A stretch of DNA of 64,000 bases, taken from NCBI RefSeq assembly GCF_003626535.1, contig NZ_RBAL01000008.1:62001-126000 (forward strand), in the 5' to 3' direction. Positions 1-39,305 of the stretch are shown here, one piece after another. Position numbers and translations under genes: made by a program. The notes below the pieces were generated by a model. The model had not been told where the DNA came from, did no database searches, and saw only the letters and a program-made list of their open reading frames with translations. The stretch is from Streptomyces hoynatensis. GTDB lineage: Bacteria > Actinomycetota > Actinomycetes > Streptomycetales > Streptomycetaceae. Within the stretch, counting starts at the first letter, position 1; every line of letters begins with the position of its first letter.

Positions 1-3000
1 CCAGGTGCCTGGCGAGCTGGACGGCGGCCATGCCGACGCCGCCGGCGCCCGCGTGCACGAGGATCTTCTCGCCGGGGCGCAGCCCGGCGAGGTCCACCAG
101 CGCGTAGTAGGCGGTCAGGAACACCAGCGGCACGGAGGCCGCGGTCTCGAACGACCAGTCCTCCGGCATCCGCACCAGCATCCGCTCGTCCGCGACGCCG
201 CGCGGGCCGAAGCCGCCGAACACCATGCCGGTCACCCGGTCGCCCGGGCGCAGCAGGGTGGCCTCAGGGCCGGTGGCGACGACAACGCCCGCGGCCTCGG
301 CGCCGAACGCGCCCGCCTCGCCCGGGTACATGCCGAGCGCGTTGAGGACGTCGCGGAAGTTGAGGCCGGCCGCGCGGATCGACAGGGCGACCTGCCGCCC
401 GGTGAGAGGTTCGAGGAGCTCGGGGGCGGGCGCCAGGACCAGGTCGTCCAGGCTGCCCTTGCGGGAGGTGCCCAGCCGCCAGGGCACGCCCTGCGGCGGC
501 AGCAGCGCGGAACTCGCGGTGGAGCCGGTGAGCCGGGCGAGCCGGGCGGCGAGCACGGCGCCCTCGCGCAGCAGCACCTGGGTCTCGCCCGCTTCCAGCA
601 GGGCGGGCAGGTGGCGCAGCGCCTCGCGGGAGGCGGCGGTCTCGTCGAGGTCGGCCAGCAGGAACCGGCCGGGGTTCTCGGCCTGGGCGGAGCGCACCAG
701 GCCCCAGGCGGCGGCCGCGGCGGGGTCGGTCACGGGCTCCTCGCCCGCGGCGACCGCGCCGCCGGTGAGGAAGACGACGGGCACCCCGGCCAGCCGCGGT
801 TCGCCGATCAGCTCCTGCACCTGGGCCAGGACGCGCGCGGTCAGGGCGTGCACGGCGGCCGGGCCGCCGTCGAGGTCGCCGGTGACGGGCACGATCAGGC
901 CGCCCCGCGGCTCCTCGCCCAGCGCCTCGCCCGGGGTGGCCGCCCCGGCGGGCGCGGGGGCGGCCAGGGAGGCGGGCAGGCCGAAGGGGTCGGCGCCCAG
1001 GACGGTCCAGTGGGTGGCCGCCGCGCCGTTGTCCGGCTCGGCCTCCGGCGTGACGGGGGTCCAGTCGACGAGGAAGAGCGAGTCGTGCGCGGTGCTCGCG
1101 GGGGCGGGCGCGGGCTCGGCCGAGGGGGCGCGCAGGGTCAGGGACTCGACCGTGATCACCGGGGCGCCCGCCACGTCGACGGCGGTCACCGACACCGAGT
1201 CGGCCCCGGTGGGGGCCAGCCTGACCCGCAGCACCGAGGCGCCGGTGGCGTGCAGGGTGGCGCCCTGCCACTCGAAGGGCAGGCCGCGCCCGCCCTCCTC
1301 GATGAAGCCGATGGCGTGCAGCGCGGCGTCGAGCAGCGCCGGGTGCAGCCCGAACAGCGCGGCGTCCTCGACCTGTTCCGGCAGCTCGACCTCGGCGAAC
1401 ACCTCCTCGCCCCGCCGCCACACGGCCCGCAGCCCCTGGAAGACGGGCCCGTAGGTGAGGGCGCTCTCCGCGGCCAGCCGCGGGTAGAGCCCCTCGACCT
1501 CGGCGGGCTCGGCGTCCCGCGGCGGCCACTGCGCGGTGTCGAAGGGGGCGGCCTTGGTGGCGGCGGCCGACAGCACGCCCTCGGCGTGCAGGGTCCAGTC
1601 CCGGCCGGGGGCGCCGGCCGGCTGGGAGTAGACGCCGATCGGGCGGCGGCCCGCCTCGTCCGCCTCGCCGACCCGCACCTGGACGGCGACGCCGCCCTGG
1701 TCGCCGAAGACCAGCGGCACCAGCAGCGTGAGGGAGTCCACCCGGTCGCAGCCGGCGAGGTCGCCGGCGCGGATGGCCAGGTCGAGGAAGCCGGTGCCGG
1801 GGAAGAACACCGCGCCGCCCACCACGTGGTCGGCCAGCCAGGGGTGGGAGGCCGTGGAGAGCCAGCCGGTCAGCACGGTCTCGTCGGAGCCGGCGACCGT
1901 CAGCACCCCGGCGAGCAGCGGGTGCTGGGCGGGCAGCAGGCCGACGCCGGTGACGTCCCCGGCGCGGGCCCCGGGGACCACGGTGGGCCAGTACCGCTCG
2001 CGGGCGAAGGCGTACGTCGGCAGGTCGATCCGCCGCGCCCCGGTCCCGGCGAAGCAGCCGGACCAGTCCACCTCGACGCCCGCCACGTGCAGCGCGGCGA
2101 GCGCGGTGACCGCGGCCGTCTCCTCGGGCCGGTCCTTGCGCAGCACCGCAACGGACGTGGCCTCGGGCGCGGACGCGGCGGCCAGGGCCGTCAGGACCCC
2201 GCCGGGGCCCGCCTCGACGAAGACGGAGACGCCCGCCTCGGCCAGCGCGGCGACGCCGTCGGCGAACCTGACGGGCTCGCGCACGTGCCTGACCCAGTAG
2301 TCGGGCGAGCACAGCTCCTGCGGGCCGGCGAGCCGCCCGGTGAGGTTGGACACCACGGGGATGCGGGGCTCGTGGAAGGCGAGGCCGGCGACGGCCTCCC
2401 GGAACTCCGCCAGCATCGGGTCCATCAGCGGCGAGTGGAAGGCGTGCGAGACGGCCAGGCGGCTGGTCCTGCGGCCCAGCGCCCGGAACTCGCCCGCCAC
2501 GGCGGACACCGCCTCCTCGGTGCCGGCCACCACCACGGAGGTGGGCCCGTTGAGGGCCGCGAGGGACACCTCGCCCTCGCGTCCGGCCAGGAGCGGCGCC
2601 ACCTCCTCCTCGGTGGCCTCCACGGCCACCATCGCCCCCTGGGCGGGCAGCGCCTGCATCAGCCGGCCGCGGGCGGCGACCAGGGCGCAGGCGTCGGCGA
2701 GCGAGAACACCCCGGCCACGTGGGCGGCGGCGATCTCGCCGATGGAGTGCCCGGCGACGAAGCCGGGCCGCACGCCGAAGGACTCCACCAGCCGGTAGAG
2801 GGCCACCTCGACGGCGAACAGCGCGGGCTGCGCCCAGCCGGTGCGGTTCAGGACGCCGGCGGCGGCCTCGCCCTCGGCCCAGATCACCTCGCGCAGCGGG
2901 CGCTCCAGGTGCGGGTCCAGCTCGGCGGTCACCGCGTCGAAGGCCCGGGCGAACGCCGGGAAACGCGCGTACAGTTCGCGGCCCATGCCCAGGCGCTGCG

Positions 3001-4552
3001 CGCCCTGCCCGGAGAACAGCACCGCCAGGGTCCGCTCGGCCGCCACGCCGCGGGCCGCCTCGGTCACCCCGTCCGCCCCGGCGAGCAGGACGGCCCGGTG
3101 CTCGAAGGCGCTGCGGGTGGTGACCAGGGAGTGGCCGATGTCGGCCGGGGTGTGGTCGGTCCGCTCGGCGAAGGACCGCAGCCGCTCCAGCTGGGCGTCC
3201 AGCCCCTCGGTGGTCCGCGCCGACACCGGCCAGGGCAGCACGGCGGGCGTGGCGTGGGCGGCGGGCGGCTCCTCGTCCGGCACGGGCGGCAGCGGGGCCT
3301 GCTCCAGGATGATGTGCGCGTTGGTGCCGCTGAGGCCGAAGGAGGAGACGCCGGCCCGGTGCGGGCGGTCGGCCTCGGGCCACTCGCGGGGGGCGGTGAC
3401 CAGCTCCACGGCGCCCGCCGTCCAGTCCACGTGGGTGGTGGGGGCGGTGACGTGCAGGGTGCGGGGCAGCACGCCGTGCCTGAGGGCGAGCACCATCTTG
3501 ATGACGCCGGCCACGCCCGCGGCGGCCTGGGTGTGGCCGAGGTTCGACTTGACGGCCCCCAGCAGCAGCGGGCGCGCGGGGTCGCGGTCGCGGCCGTAGG
3601 TGGCCAGCAGCGCCTGGGCCTCGATCGGGTCGCCGAGGACGGTGCCGGTGCCGTGCGCCTCGACGGCGTCCACCTCGGCCGGGGCCAGTCCCGCGTCGGC
3701 GAGTGCGGCGCGGATGACCCGCTGCTGGGAGGGGCCGTTGGGGGCGGTGAGCCCGTTGCTCGCGCCGTCCTGGTTGACGGCCGAGCCGCGGACCACGGCC
3801 AGCACCTGGTGCCCGTGGCGCTCGGCGTCCGAGAGGCGCTCCACGACGAGGACGCCGACGCCCTCGGACCAGCCGGTGCCGTTCGCGTCGTCGGAGAACG
3901 CCCGGCACCTGCCGTCGGGGGCGAGGCCGCCCTGGGCGGTGAACCCGGCGAAGTTCATCGGGGTGCTCATCACGGTGACGCCGCCGACCAGGGCGAGGTC
4001 GCTCTCGCCGCTGCGCAGCGACTGGGCGGCCAGGTGCAGGGCCACCAGGGAGGAGGAGCAGGCGGTGTCGACGGTGAGGGCGGGTCCTTCGAGGCCGTAG
4101 GTGTAGGACAGCCTGCCGGAGAGGGCGGCGGCGGCCAGGCCGGTGCTGGCGTGCCCCTGGAGGTCCTCGTTGGCGCGCAGCACGAGGTTCGTGTAGTCCT
4201 GCCCGTTGGTGCCCATGAACACGCCGGTCTTCGAGCCGCGCAGCGCGGCGGCGTCGATTCCGGCGCGCTCGACGGCCTGCCAGGACACCTCCAGGAGCTG
4301 CCGCTGCTGCGGGTCCATGGCCTTGGCCTCGCGCGGGGAGATCCCGAAGAACGCCGGGTCGAACGCGGCCACGTCGGGCAGGAACCCGCCCTTGGGGTCG
4401 CCGCCCGCGCCGACGTCGTCCGGGGTCCAGCCGCGGTCCTCGGGGAAGCCGGAGATGGCGTCGCGGCCCTCGACGAGCAGCCGCCAGAAGTCCTCGGGCG
4501 ACTCGACGCCGCCGGGGAAGCGGCAGCTCATGCCGACGATCACGACCGGGTC
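1..4552 (-). other. PKS module 8 of the window: KS-AT(malonyl)-DH-ER-(KR and ACP beyond edge)
   Basis: This module covers residues 1797-3313 of the partial PKS. KS active Cys is 1961. AT has GHSIG (Ser2399) and HAFH, so malonyl-CoA. DH has His2705 followed by Gly and Pro in the HxxxGxxxxP spacing, and an LLDAALH second motif. ER residues LNFRDVL and HAGAGGVG are visible. If a KR follows, as in every DH-ER module, the unit would be fully reduced to methylene. That matches module 16 of nystatin and amphotericin, which gives the saturated stretch in the polyol. Confidence 0.85.
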
Positions 4553-7500
4553 CTCGTCGCGGCCCGCGGCCCGCGGCCGTTCCTCGGACGGCGCGGCCAG
4601 CTCCGGGCGCTCGCCGAGGAGTTCGCCCAGGAGGTGCTCGGCCAGGGCGCGCGGGGTCGGGTAGTCGAAGATGAGGGTGGCGGGCAGCTTCAGGTCGGTG
4701 GCGGTGGCCAGCCGGTTGCGCAGCTCGATGCCGGTGAGCGAGTCGAAGCCGAGCTGGCGGAACTCGGGCGAGGCCCCGATGGCGTCCGGCGAGGCGTGCC
4801 CGAGGACGGCCGCCGCCTCGGCGCGGATCAGGTCGGTCAGCAGCCGCAGGCGCGCCGGGGCGTCCAGGCCGGAAAGCTCCCTGGACAGGCCGGACTTGGA
4901 CATGCCCCTGCCGCTGGCCGCGAGCCGGCGGCCGGGCCGCAGCAGGCCGCGCAGGATCGCGGGCACGTCCGTGGGGGCGCCGCCGGGGCCGCGCCGGCCG
5001 CCGAGCGGGCCGAGGGCGACGACGAGCGGGTCGTCCGCGGTGAGTGCGGCGTCGAAGGAGGCCAGGCCGCGTTCCGCGGTGAGCGGGGGCATGCCGTTGC
5101 GGGCGATGCGCTCGCGGGCCGCCTCGTCGAGGGTGCCGGTCATGCCGGCCCCCGCCTCCCAGGCGCCCCAGGCCACGGAGAGCGCCGGCAGGCCCTGGGC
5201 GCGGCGGTGCGCGGCCAGGGCGTCCAGGAAGCTGTTGCCCGCCGCGTAGTTGCCCTGCCCGGGCGCGCCCATGAGGCCGGAGACCGAGGAGTAGAGCACG
5301 AAGGCGGCCAGGTCGAGTTCCCTGGTCAGCTCGTGCAGGTGCCAGGCGGCGTCCGCCTTCGGGCGCAGCACGGTCGACAGCCGCTCGGGGGTCAGGGAGC
5401 CGACGACGCCGTCGTCCAGGACGCCCGCGGCGTGCACCACGGCGGTCAGCGGGTGCTCGGCCGGGACCAGGGCCAGGGCGGCGGCGAGCGCGTCCCGGTC
5501 GGCGACGTCGCAGGCGGCGAGGGTGACCTCGGCGCCCAGGCCGGTGAGTTCGGCGCGCAGCTCCCGGGCGCCCGGGGCGTCCTCGCCGCTGCGGCTGACC
5601 AGCAGCAGGTGCCGGGAGCGGCCCGAGGTCACCAGGTGGCGGGCGAGGAGGGCGCCGAGGCCGCCGGTGCCGCCGGTGATCAGCGTGGTGCCCTGGGGGT
5701 CCCAGGGGCGCGGCAGTGCTTCCTGGGCGGGGCGCCTGGCCAGCCGGGCCACGTGGGCGGTGCCCTCGCGGACCACGACCTGGTGCTCCCCGGCGTCGAG
5801 CAGCGGGGGCAGGCTGGGCAGCAGGGCGGCGGACTCGGCCGCCTCGTCGAGGTCGACCAGCAGGAACCGGCCCGGGTTCTCGCTCTGCGCCGAGCGCACC
5901 AGGCCCCACACGGCCGCGGCGGCGACGTCCTCGCCGGTGACGGCGCCGCGGGTGACGAACAGCAGGGTGGTGGCGGCGAGCCGGTCGTCGGCCAGCCACT
6001 CCTTCAGCAGGCCGAGCACGCGGGCGGTGAGCTCGTGGGCGGCCTCGGGGCCGCGGCCGATGTCGCCGACGACGGGGACGAGCACCACCTCGGGGGCGGG
6101 CTCCGCGGCCGGCGACTGCAGGGCTTCGAGGCCGAGCCCGAAGGCGTCCTCGCCGAGCAGCGCCCAGCGGGCGGGCGGCGCCGGCTGGTCCAGGGTGCGG
6201 GGCACCCAGTCGAGCCTGAGCAGCGCGTCGCGGTCGTTGGCGGTGGCGGCGGGCAGCGGAAGGTCCGCGGCGCCGCGCAGCGCGACCGCGCCGAGGCCGA
6301 GCACGGCGTCGCCCTCGACGTCCACCGCGCCCAGGGTCACGGCGCCCTCGTGGGCGGTCAGCCGGACGCGGAGCACGGAGGCGCCGGCGGCGTGCAGCGA
6401 AACCCCGCGGAACGAGGCGGGCAGCAGGGCCGCTTCTGCCTCCTCGGGCAGGCCGAGGGCGGCCGGGTCGAGGAAGGCGGCGGCGTGCAGGGCGGCGTCC
6501 AGCAGCGCCGGGTGCACGCCGAAGGCGTCGGCGTCCTGGACCTGCTTGGGCAGGGCGACCTCGGCGAACAGCTCCCCCTCGCGCCGCCACACGGCGCGCA
6601 GGCCCTGGAACTCCTCGCCGTGCGCGAGCCCGGCCTCGGCGAGTTCCTCGTAGGCGCCTTCGAGGTCCACGACGGTGGCGCCCTGCGGCGGCCACTGCGC
6701 GGTGGCCGCGGGCGCCGGGGCGGCCTCCGGGGCGAGCACGCCGGTGGCGTGCGTGGTCCACTCGCCGCCCTGGCCGCCGGCCGGCCGCGAGTAGCAGCGC
6801 AGCTCGCGGCGCCCCGCGGCGTCGGGGCTGCCGACCCACAGCTGGAGCTGGACCGGCTGCCGCTCCGGCAGCGGCAGCGGCTCCAGCAGGCGAAGCTCGG
6901 CCACCTGCTCGCAGCCGAGGTGGTCGGCGGCCCGCAGGGCCAGTTCGAGGAAGCCCGCGGCGGGGAAGAGGACGACGCCGTGCACCGCGTAGCCGGCCAG
7001 CCAGGGGTGGGTCTCGCGGGAGAGCTGCCCGGTGAGGATCAGTTCGCCCGAGCCCGCCACGGTCATGGCGGCGCCGAGCAGGGGGTGGTCGGCCGGGGCG
7101 AGGCCGAGGCCGGTGATGTCGCCGGTGCGCACGGAGACCGCGGGCCAGAACCGCTCGTGCTGGAAGGCGTAGGTGGGCAGGTCGACGGTCCTGGCGCCGG
7201 TCCCGGCGAGCAGCGCGGCCCAGTCCACGGTCACGCCCGCGACGTTCAGCGTGGCCAGCCCGGCCAGCAGGGCGGCCTCCTCGCCGCGGTCCTTGCGCAG
7301 CGCGGGGGCGACGGCCACCGGGGGCGCGTCCTCGTCGGGTCCCGCCTGCGCCAGGTTCTCCTGGGCAAGGCCGGAGAGGGCGCCGTCGGGGCCGAGTTCG
7401 AGGAGGGCGCCCGCGCCCTCGCGGACCATGGCCCGCACCCCGTCGGCGAAGCGGACGGGCTCGCGGACGTGCCGCACCCAGTACTCGGGGGAGCACAGCT

Positions 7501-9940
7501 GCTCGGCGGTGGCCGGCTCGCCGGTCAGGTTCGAGATCACCGGCAGGGTGGGCGGGGCGAAGGCGAGCGCCCGGGCGACGGAGCGGAACTCCTCCAGCAT
7601 GGGGTCCATCAGCGGGGAGTGGAAGGCGTGCGAGACGCGCAGCCAGGCCGTCTTGCGGCTGCGGTCCTCGAACGCGCCGACGATCTCCAGGACGCCGGCC
7701 TCCTCGCCCGCCACCACGACGGACTGCGGCCCGTTGATCGCGGCGATGGAGACGTTGCCGGTCAGCAGCGGGGCGACCTCGTTCTCCGTGGCCTGGATGG
7801 CGGCCATCGCGCCGCCCGGGGGCAGGGCCTGCATCAGGCGGGCGCGGGCGGCCACCAGGGTGCAGGCGTCGGTGAGGCCGAGGACGCCGGCCACGTGGGC
7901 GGCGGCGATCTCGCCGATCGAGTGCCCGGCGACGTAGTCGGGGAGGATGCCCCAGCTCTCCAGCAGCCGGAACAGGGCGACCTCGACGGCGAACAGCGCG
8001 GGCTGGGCCCAGCCCGTCAGGTTGAGCTCCTCGGCGGGGTCCGCGCCCGCGGCCCCTTCGGCCCCTTCGGTCCCTTCAGCAGGCAGCTCGCCCCACATCA
8101 CCTCGCGCAGCGGCCGCGGCAGGTGGCGGTCGAGCTCGGCGGTGACGGCGTCCAGCGCCTCGGCGAACGCCGGGAAACGCGCGTACAGTTCGCGGCCCAT
8201 GCCCAGCCGCTGGGAGCCCTGGCCCGAGAAGAGGAAGCCGAGCCCGACCCGGCCGCCCGCGACGCCGTGCGCCACGCCGGGCGCGGCGCCGCCGGACACC
8301 CAGGCGGCGAGCGCGTCGCGCAGCGCGGCGTGGTCGGCGCCGACGAGGACGAGCCGGTGGTCGAAGGTGGCGCGGGTGGCGGCCAGCGCGTACGCCACGT
8401 CGAGCGGGCGGCGCGCGGGCTGCCGGTCGGCCTGGGCGAGCAGGGCGGCGGCCTGCTCGCGCAGCGCCTCCCCGGTCCTGGCGGTGAGCACCCACGGCAC
8501 GGCGGCGGGGGCCGCCGCGGGCTCGGCGGACCCGGCCGGCGCGGCGGTCTGCGCGGGCTCGGGCGCGGCCTCCAGGATCACGTGGGCGTTGGTGCCGCTG
8601 ACGCCGAAGGAGGAGACGCCGGCCCGGTGCGGGCGGCCGGTCTCCGGCCAGGGCTGCGCCTCGGTGAGCAGCCGCACGGCGCCCTGGGACCAGTCCACGT
8701 GGGAGGAGGGCCGCTCGGCGTGCAGGGTCCTGGGCACCAGGCCGCGTTGCAGGGCCATGACCATCTTGATGACGCCGGCGACCCCGGCGGCGGCCTGGCT
8801 GTGGCCGATGTTGGACTTGATCGAGCCGAGCAGCAGGGGGTGTTCGCGGTCCTGGCCGTAGGTGGCCAGCAGGCTGCGGGCCTCGATGGGGTCGCCGAGC
8901 CTGGTGCCGGTGCCGTGCGCCTCGACGGCGTCCACGTCGGCCGCGTTGAGCCCGGCGCGGGCCAGCGCCTGGCGGATGACCTGCTGCTGGGCGCGGCCGT
9001 TGGGGGCGCTGAAGCCGTTGGAGGCGCCGTCGGAGTTGACGGCGGAGCCGCGGACCACGGCCAGCACCCGGTGCCCGTGGCGCTCGGCGTCGGAGAGCCG
9101 TTCCAGGGCGATGACGCCGACGCCCTCGGACCAGCCGGTGCCGTCGGCGCTGTCGGAGAACGCCTTGCACCGGCCGTCCCTGGCGAGGCCGCCCTGGCGG
9201 CTGAACTCGACGAGCGAGCCGGGGGTCGCCATCACGTTGACGCCGCCGACCAGGGCGAGGGAGCACTCGCCGGCGCGCAGCGCGTTCGCCGCCAGGTGCA
9301 GGGCGACCAGGGAGGAGGAACAGGCCGTGTCGACGGTGACCGTCGGGCCCTCAAGCCCCAGCTCGTAGGAGATCCGGCCCGACATGGCGCTGGCCGCGAT
9401 GCCGGTGCCGATGTCGCCGGTGGCGTCGGCCACGGACCGCACCAGCAGGTGGCTGTAGTCCTGGCCGTTGGTGCCCATGTAGACGCCGGTGCGGGTGCCG
9501 CGCAGCGTCTGCGGGTTGATGCCGGAGCGCTCGATGGCCTCCCAGGTGGTCTCCAGCAGCAGCCGCTGCTGCGGGTCCATGGTGACGGCCTCGCGGGGCG
9601 AGATGCCGAAGAACCCGGGGTCGAACTCGGCCACCCCGTCGAGGAAGCCGCCCTGGAGGCTGAGGGCGTTGCCGCGCTCGTCGACGTCGGCCTCGGCGAG
9701 GGACTGGTTGTCCCAGCCGCGGTCGGCGGGGAAGCCGGAGATGGCGTCCCGCCCCTCGGCGACCAGGTCCCACAGGTCCTCGGGCGACCCGACCCCGCCG
9801 GGGTAGCGGCAGGCCATGCCGATGACGGCGACGGGCTCCGTGGCGGCGGAGACCAGCTGCCGGTTCTGCCGCCGGAGGCGTTCGGCCTCCTTCATCGCCG
9901 CACGGAGTGCTTCGATGACCTTCTCGTTGGGCGTGTTCAT
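1..9940 (-). CDS. Modular type I polyene polyketide synthase, NysJ/AmphJ-like, 3' part missing
   Basis: The gene begins with ATG at 9938-9940 behind a GGAGAG ribosome site, 16 bp after the upstream PKS stop, and runs off the left edge after 3313 codons. Residues 1-34 form a charged N-terminal docking helix. The first module has KS (Cys207), AT (Ser674 in GHSIG, HAFH about 100 residues later, so malonyl-CoA), DH, KR (LDD motif, Tyr1565) and ACP (Ser1734). Its DH has Tyr984 where the catalytic His should be. The second module has KS (Cys1961), malonyl AT (Ser2399), an intact DH (His2705) and an ER beginning near residue 3150 with LNFRDVL; the ER Rossmann motif HAGAGGVG lies at the very edge. 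The dead-DH module followed by a DH-ER module matches modules 15 and 16 of nystatin and amphotericin. The ER end, KR, ACP and any later modules are unseen. Confidence 0.95.
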   Translation of the reverse strand, partial: MNTPNEKVIEALRAAMKEAERLRRQNRQLVSAATEPVAVIGMACRYPGGVGSPEDLWDLVAEGRDAISGFPADRGWDNQSLAEADVDERGNALSLQGGFLDGVAEFDPGFFGISPREAVTMDPQQRLLLETTWEAIERSGINPQTLRGTRTGVYMGTNGQDYSHLLVRSVADATGDIGTGIAASAMSGRISYELGLEGPTVTVDTACSSSLVALHLAANALRAGECSLALVGGVNVMATPGSLVEFSRQGGLARDGRCKAFSDSADGTGWSEGVGVIALERLSDAERHGHRVLAVVRGSAVNSDGASNGFSAPNGRAQQQVIRQALARAGLNAADVDAVEAHGTGTRLGDPIEARSLLATYGQDREHPLLLGSIKSNIGHSQAAAGVAGVIKMVMALQRGLVPRTLHAERPSSHVDWSQGAVRLLTEAQPWPETGRPHRAGVSSFGVSGTNAHVILEAAPEPAQTAAPAGSAEPAAAPAAVPWVLTARTGEALREQAAALLAQADRQPARRPLDVAYALAATRATFDHRLVLVGADHAALRDALAAWVSGGAAPGVAHGVAGGRVGLGFLFSGQGSQRLGMGRELYARFPAFAEALDAVTAELDRHLPRPLREVMWGELPAEGTEGAEGAAGADPAEELNLTGWAQPALFAVEVALFRLLESWGILPDYVAGHSIGEIAAAHVAGVLGLTDACTLVAARARLMQALPPGGAMAAIQATENEVAPLLTGNVSIAAINGPQSVVVAGEEAGVLEIVGAFEDRSRKTAWLRVSHAFHSPLMDPMLEEFRSVARALAFAPPTLPVISNLTGEPATAEQLCSPEYWVRHVREPVRFADGVRAMVREGAGALLELGPDGALSGLAQENLAQAGPDEDAPPVAVAPALRKDRGEEAALLAGLATLNVAGVTVDWAALLAGTGARTVDLPTYAFQHERFWPAVSVRTGDITGLGLAPADHPLLGAAMTVAGSGELILTGQLSRETHPWLAGYAVHGVVLFPAAGFLELALRAADHLGCEQVAELRLLEPLPLPERQPVQLQLWVGSPDAAGRRELRCYSRPAGGQGGEWTTHATGVLAPEAAPAPAATAQWPPQGATVVDLEGAYEELAEAGLAHGEEFQGLRAVWRREGELFAEVALPKQVQDADAFGVHPALLDAALHAAAFLDPAALGLPEEAEAALLPASFRGVSLHAAGASVLRVRLTAHEGAVTLGAVDVEGDAVLGLGAVALRGAADLPLPAATANDRDALLRLDWVPRTLDQPAPPARWALLGEDAFGLGLEALQSPAAEPAPEVVLVPVVGDIGRGPEAAHELTARVLGLLKEWLADDRLAATTLLFVTRGAVTGEDVAAAAVWGLVRSAQSENPGRFLLVDLDEAAESAALLPSLPPLLDAGEHQVVVREGTAHVARLARRPAQEALPRPWDPQGTTLITGGTGGLGALLARHLVTSGRSRHLLLVSRSGEDAPGARELRAELTGLGAEVTLAACDVADRDALAAALALVPAEHPLTAVVHAAGVLDDGVVGSLTPERLSTVLRPKADAAWHLHELTRELDLAAFVLYSSVSGLMGAPGQGNYAAGNSFLDALAAHRRAQGLPALSVAWGAWEAGAGMTGTLDEAARERIARNGMPPLTAERGLASFDAALTADDPLVVALGPLGGRRGPGGAPTDVPAILRGLLRPGRRLAASGRGMSKSGLSRELSGLDAPARLRLLTDLIRAEAAAVLGHASPDAIGASPEFRQLGFDSLTGIELRNRLATATDLKLPATLIFDYPTPRALAEHLLGELLGERPELAAPSEERPRAAGRDEDPVVIVGMSCRFPGGVESPEDFWRLLVEGRDAISGFPEDRGWTPDDVGAGGDPKGGFLPDVAAFDPAFFGISPREAKAMDPQQRQLLEVSWQAVERAGIDAAALRGSKTGVFMGTNGQDYTNLVLRANEDLQGHASTGLAAAALSGRLSYTYGLEGPALTVDTACSSSLVALHLAAQSLRSGESDLALVGGVTVMSTPMNFAGFTAQGGLAPDGRCRAFSDDANGTGWSEGVGVLVVERLSDAERHGHQVLAVVRGSAVNQDGASNGLTAPNGPSQQRVIRAALADAGLAPAEVDAVEAHGTGTVLGDPIEAQALLATYGRDRDPARPLLLGAVKSNLGHTQAAAGVAGVIKMVLALRHGVLPRTLHVTAPTTHVDWTAGAVELVTAPREWPEADRPHRAGVSSFGLSGTNAHIILEQAPLPPVPDEEPPAAHATPAVLPWPVSARTTEGLDAQLERLRSFAERTDHTPADIGHSLVTTRSAFEHRAVLLAGADGVTEAARGVAAERTLAVLFSGQGAQRLGMGRELYARFPAFARAFDAVTAELDPHLERPLREVIWAEGEAAAGVLNRTGWAQPALFAVEVALYRLVESFGVRPGFVAGHSIGEIAAAHVAGVFSLADACALVAARGRLMQALPAQGAMVAVEATEEEVAPLLAGREGEVSLAALNGPTSVVVAGTEEAVSAVAGEFRALGRRTSRLAVSHAFHSPLMDPMLAEFREAVAGLAFHEPRIPVVSNLTGRLAGPQELCSPDYWVRHVREPVRFADGVAALAEAGVSVFVEAGPGGVLTALAAASAPEATSVAVLRKDRPEETAAVTALAALHVAGVEVDWSGCFAGTGARRIDLPTYAFARERYWPTVVPGARAGDVTGVGLLPAQHPLLAGVLTVAGSDETVLTGWLSTASHPWLADHVVGGAVFFPGTGFLDLAIRAGDLAGCDRVDSLTLLVPLVFGDQGGVAVQVRVGEADEAGRRPIGVYSQPAGAPGRDWTLHAEGVLSAAATKAAPFDTAQWPPRDAEPAEVEGLYPRLAAESALTYGPVFQGLRAVWRRGEEVFAEVELPEQVEDAALFGLHPALLDAALHAIGFIEEGGRGLPFEWQGATLHATGASVLRVRLAPTGADSVSVTAVDVAGAPVITVESLTLRAPSAEPAPAPASTAHDSLFLVDWTPVTPEAEPDNGAAATHWTVLGADPFGLPASLAAPAPAGAATPGEALGEEPRGGLIVPVTGDLDGGPAAVHALTARVLAQVQELIGEPRLAGVPVVFLTGGAVAAGEEPVTDPAAAAAWGLVRSAQAENPGRFLLADLDETAASREALRHLPALLEAGETQVLLREGAVLAARLARLTGSTASSALLPPQGVPWRLGTSRKGSLDDLVLAPAPELLEPLTGRQVALSIRAAGLNFRDVLNALGMYPGEAGAFGAEAAGVVVATGPEATLLRPGDRVTGMVFGGFGPRGVADERMLVRMPEDWSFETAASVPLVFLTAYYALVDLAGLRPGEKILVHAGAGGVGMAAVQLARHL
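4553..9838 (-). other. PKS module 7 of the window: KS-AT(malonyl)-DH(inactive)-KR-ACP
   Basis: This module covers residues 35-1796 of the partial PKS. KS has the TACSSS motif at Cys207. AT has GHSIG (Ser674) and HAFH, the malonyl signature. The DH box should read HxxxGxxxxP but reads Y984-A-V-H-G988 ... P993, and the residue before it is Gly instead of the usual Asp. The downstream Asp motif (LLDAALH) is intact. KR has a good TGGTGGLG cofactor motif, LDD (B-type), and the YAAGN catalytic Tyr and Asn. The expected output is a beta-hydroxyl left unreduced. It corresponds by position to module 15 of nystatin-type synthases. Confidence 0.85.
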
Positions 9941-9956
9941 GGTCAACTCTCCGTCG

Positions 9957-38987
<29,031 letters not shown>

Positions 38988-39199
38988 CTCAACTCAACCC
39001 ATCTCGACAACCACAGGCCGGACATGAATCACGCACCGCATCTGGCGTTTGCCACGACAAGCGCGGTCAAGGGACCAGACCACCCGGCGGGCATGCGCCG
39101 GGCCCCGACAGGCCACAGAACGGGCCCCGGGGGACGATGCCGGTGAACGCACACCGGTCGCGCACGCAACCGCCATATGCGAAGTCTCTTCTGGCGCCG

Positions 39200-39215
39200 C
39201 TCGAAAATCCCCTAG
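39200..39215. promoter_or_regulatory. Candidate PAS-LuxR (PimM-type) operator 1
   Basis: CTCGAAAATCCCCTAG matches the published PimM-family consensus CTVGGGAWWTCCCBAG at 13 of 16 positions. It lies 213 bp before the PKS start codon. A PAS-LuxR regulator of this family is encoded in the same window. Confidence 0.6.
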
Positions 39216-39305
39216 AGTCTGAGCGCACCAGGCACCCCAACCGCCCCTGGTCCGGCGGCATCCGGCGGTGCGGCGGGCACGATGGCGTGACCGGCCAAAG
39301 CGTGT

